Source: Actinacidiphila oryziradicis
Lineage (GTDB): Bacteria; Actinomycetota; Actinomycetes; Streptomycetales; Streptomycetaceae
DNA: 64,000 bases
Direction: 5' to 3'
NCBI RefSeq assembly: GCF_005047355.1
Contig: NZ_SUMC01000013.1
Coordinates: 1 to 64,000, forward strand
Below are positions 62,792 through 64,000 of this stretch, one piece after another (position 1 is the first letter of the stretch; each line of letters begins with the position of its first letter). Made by a program: the position numbers and the translations under genes. The notes under the pieces were generated by a model. It ran no database searches. It worked only from the letters and a program-made list of their open reading frames with translations, and was not told the DNA's origin.

Positions 62792-63733
62792 ATGAGTGAC
62801 CTGGAGAACAGCGCTCCCGGCGTGGAAAGCCGCGCCGTACCGGTGCAGGCGGTGCCCACCACCGCCATGCCCGAAGTGGATGCGGCGCGGCCCCACCCCG
62901 TGTCCCCCAACGACGGAACGGACGCGGCGGAGCAGGCTGATCCCATGGAAGAGCAAGAAGCAGAGCAGCAGCACGACCCGCACAACCGGGCCGGCGCCCG
63001 AGCGCTCTTCCTTGAGCTCAGCCGACTCGACGTGGGGTCCCCCGAGCGTGCCGAGCTCCGCAATCAGCTGGTGCGCATGCACCTGCCGCTGGTCGAGCAC
63101 CTCGCCCGGCGTTTCCGTAACCGTGGTGAGCCGCTCGACGATCTCACCCAGGTCGCCACCATCGGCCTGATCAAATCCGTCGACCGCTTCGACATCGACC
63201 GCGGGGTGGAGTTCTCCACATACGCCACCCCCACCATCGTCGGCGAGATCAAGCGGCACTTCCGCGACAAGGGCTGGGCGGTGCGGGTCCCGCGCCGTCT
63301 CCAGGAACTCCGGCTCGCCCTCACCACCGCCACGGGCGAACTCTCCCAGCGGCACGGCCGGGCGCCCACCGTCCATGAACTCGCCGAGCACCTCAAGATC
63401 TCCGAGGAAGAAGTCCTCGAAGGCCTTGAATCCGCGAACGCCTACAGCACTCTTTCGCTGGACGTCCCGGACACCGACGACGAGTCGCCCGCCGTGGCGG
63501 ACACGCTGGGCTCCGAGGACGAGGCGCTGGAAGGGGTGGAGTACCGCGAGTCGCTCAAGCCGCTGCTTGAGCAACTGCCGCCGCGCGAGAAGAGGATTTT
63601 GTTGCTGCGTTTCTTCGGCAACATGACGCAGTCACAGATCGCCGAAGAGGTGGGCATCTCCCAGATGCATGTCTCGCGGCTGCTGGCCCGCACCCTCGCG
63701 CAGCTGCGCGACAAGCTGCTGATCGAGGAGTAG
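62792..63733 (+). CDS. sigH: SigB/SigF-family RNA polymerase sigma factor (SigH type)
   Basis: 313 aa. An N-terminal acidic extension (PMEEQEAEQQHDPHNRAGAR) precedes region 2 (LPLVEHLARRFRNRGEPLDD, LTQVATIGLIKSVDRFDIDR, YATPTIVGEIKRHFRDKGW), region 3 and region 4 (LPPREKRILLLRFFGNMTQS, QIAEEVGISQMHVSRLLART). It directs stress and developmental promoters. The 95-bp gap after prsH may hold an internal promoter. The extension agrees with SigH, which has several N-terminal isoforms, and ATG 62792 has GGGGGA upstream. Confidence 0.9.
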   Translation: MSDLENSAPGVESRAVPVQAVPTTAMPEVDAARPHPVSPNDGTDAAEQADPMEEQEAEQQHDPHNRAGARALFLELSRLDVGSPERAELRNQLVRMHLPLVEHLARRFRNRGEPLDDLTQVATIGLIKSVDRFDIDRGVEFSTYATPTIVGEIKRHFRDKGWAVRVPRRLQELRLALTTATGELSQRHGRAPTVHELAEHLKISEEEVLEGLESANAYSTLSLDVPDTDDESPAVADTLGSEDEALEGVEYRESLKPLLEQLPPREKRILLLRFFGNMTQSQIAEEVGISQMHVSRLLARTLAQLRDKLLIEE

Positions 63734-63810
63734 CCCGCCCGCCGGGCATCCGCACCTCCCGTTTCCCCTGCCGCGCCGGCGGCGGCCCCGGCCGCCTAGC
63801 GCGGCTGCGG

Positions 63811-63850
63811 CGTGTCCTGGCACCTCCTGGCACCTCCTGGCACGTCCTGG
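63811..63850. repeat. Ten-base tandem repeat
   Basis: Four units of CACCTCCTGG-like sequence (63811-63820, 63821-63830, 63831-63840, 63841-63850), the middle two identical. It lies between sigH and the next gene. Confidence 0.7.
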
Positions 63851-63893
63851 CCGACTCGGGCCGCCGGGTGGATGCCGGCCGGCACGGCCCGGC

Positions 63894-63899
63894 TACGCT
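63894..63899 (+). promoter_or_regulatory. Possible -10 element of a leaderless transcript
   Basis: TACGCT ends 6 bp before the GTG at 63906, so transcription would begin at or next to the start codon. No clear -35 is seen. Confidence 0.35.
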
Positions 63900-63905
63900 G
63901 CTGGT

Positions 63906-64000
63906 GTGAGTACAAAGCAGAGTCCAGCCCCCGGGAGCGCCGTGCCGGGACGTCCGGTGCGGTTGACCGCTGCGGCCGTGGTGGCCGCCCTGGAGGGGGC
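63906..64000 (+). CDS. N-terminal part of a gene cut by the window edge
   Basis: GTG start, reading STKQSPAPGSAVPGRPV then RLTAAAVVAALEG, the beginning of a hydrophobic segment. It may be a small membrane protein. Function cannot be told from 31 codons. Coding continues past 64000. Confidence 0.55.
   Translation, partial: MSTKQSPAPGSAVPGRPVRLTAAAVVAALEG

Overview
The window is very GC-rich, uses GTG and TTG starts freely and carries a gene set that points to a Streptomyces chromosome: a fused 2-oxoglutarate decarboxylase/E1 (kgd), lon with an HspR-type operator, nickel superoxide dismutase with its SodX protease, and a SigB-family sigma factor with its anti-sigma factor. From memory, the order lon / two-component pair / kgd, then malic enzyme / amino-acid ABC / sodX-sodN, then prsH-sigH follows the S. 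coelicolor core around SCO5285 to SCO5243. I could not run a search to confirm this.

Region 1 (1-12.6 kb) is mostly core: a MarR regulator, lon, a nucleotidyltransferase-like protein, a short-chain dehydrogenase with an internal deletion, a spermidine-synthase-like protein, an OmpR/histidine kinase pair and kgd. Two blocks of a GGAGGTGCCCCCA repeat family flank it in opposite orientation.

Region 2 (12.6-24.2 kb) is the most interesting part. It is a minus-strand run that looks like one regulated conflict or signalling system. In transcription order: a Trypco1-like small protein, a trypsin-like protease with a VMAP-C-like tail, a MoxR AAA+ ATPase, a vWA/SAV_2336-type protein, an unlisted 58-aa RiPP precursor candidate (tail AVAYYDDGPTID), a FxsB-type radical SAM/SPASM maturase, and a TIR-like/NB-ARC/TPR protein of the FxSxx-COOH type. 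The VMAP-MoxR-vWA module and the cyclophane-peptide module are each known family themes. Their joining here, with a precursor lacking the FxSxx end, is what deserves follow-up.

Region 3 (24.3-38.05 kb) holds DUF6104, a DUF4097/PadR pair with an operator, a membrane-anchored receptor-like fusion (degenerate NTPase-like half, TM segment, periplasmic-binding half), a quinone oxidoreductase, malic enzyme, an amino-acid ABC transporter, a methyltransferase, a CGNR protein, sodX and sodN.

Region 4 (38.05-57.5 kb) is accessory and decaying. It contains a frameshifted, 5'-truncated tyrosine recombinase ending 7 bp from sodN, a possible mobilisation-protein remnant, a MerR/aldo-keto reductase pair, broken pieces of cutA, an XRE/TPR regulator, an ABC ATPase, an amidohydrolase, an ECF sigma factor and a histidine phosphatase, an orphan ChvE-like sugar-binding protein, a two-permease sugar ABC operon whose ATPase is frameshifted, a Tat-exported beta-helix protein, and an intact NitT/TauT-type ABC operon.

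Region 5 (57.5-64 kb) returns to core-like genes: acetyltransferases, a monooxygenase-like protein, two PLP enzymes, BlaI with a decayed M56 partner, prsH and sigH behind a BldD-like box, and the start of a further gene at the edge. No tRNA, rRNA or CRISPR array was seen. All assignments come from reading translations and motifs by eye.
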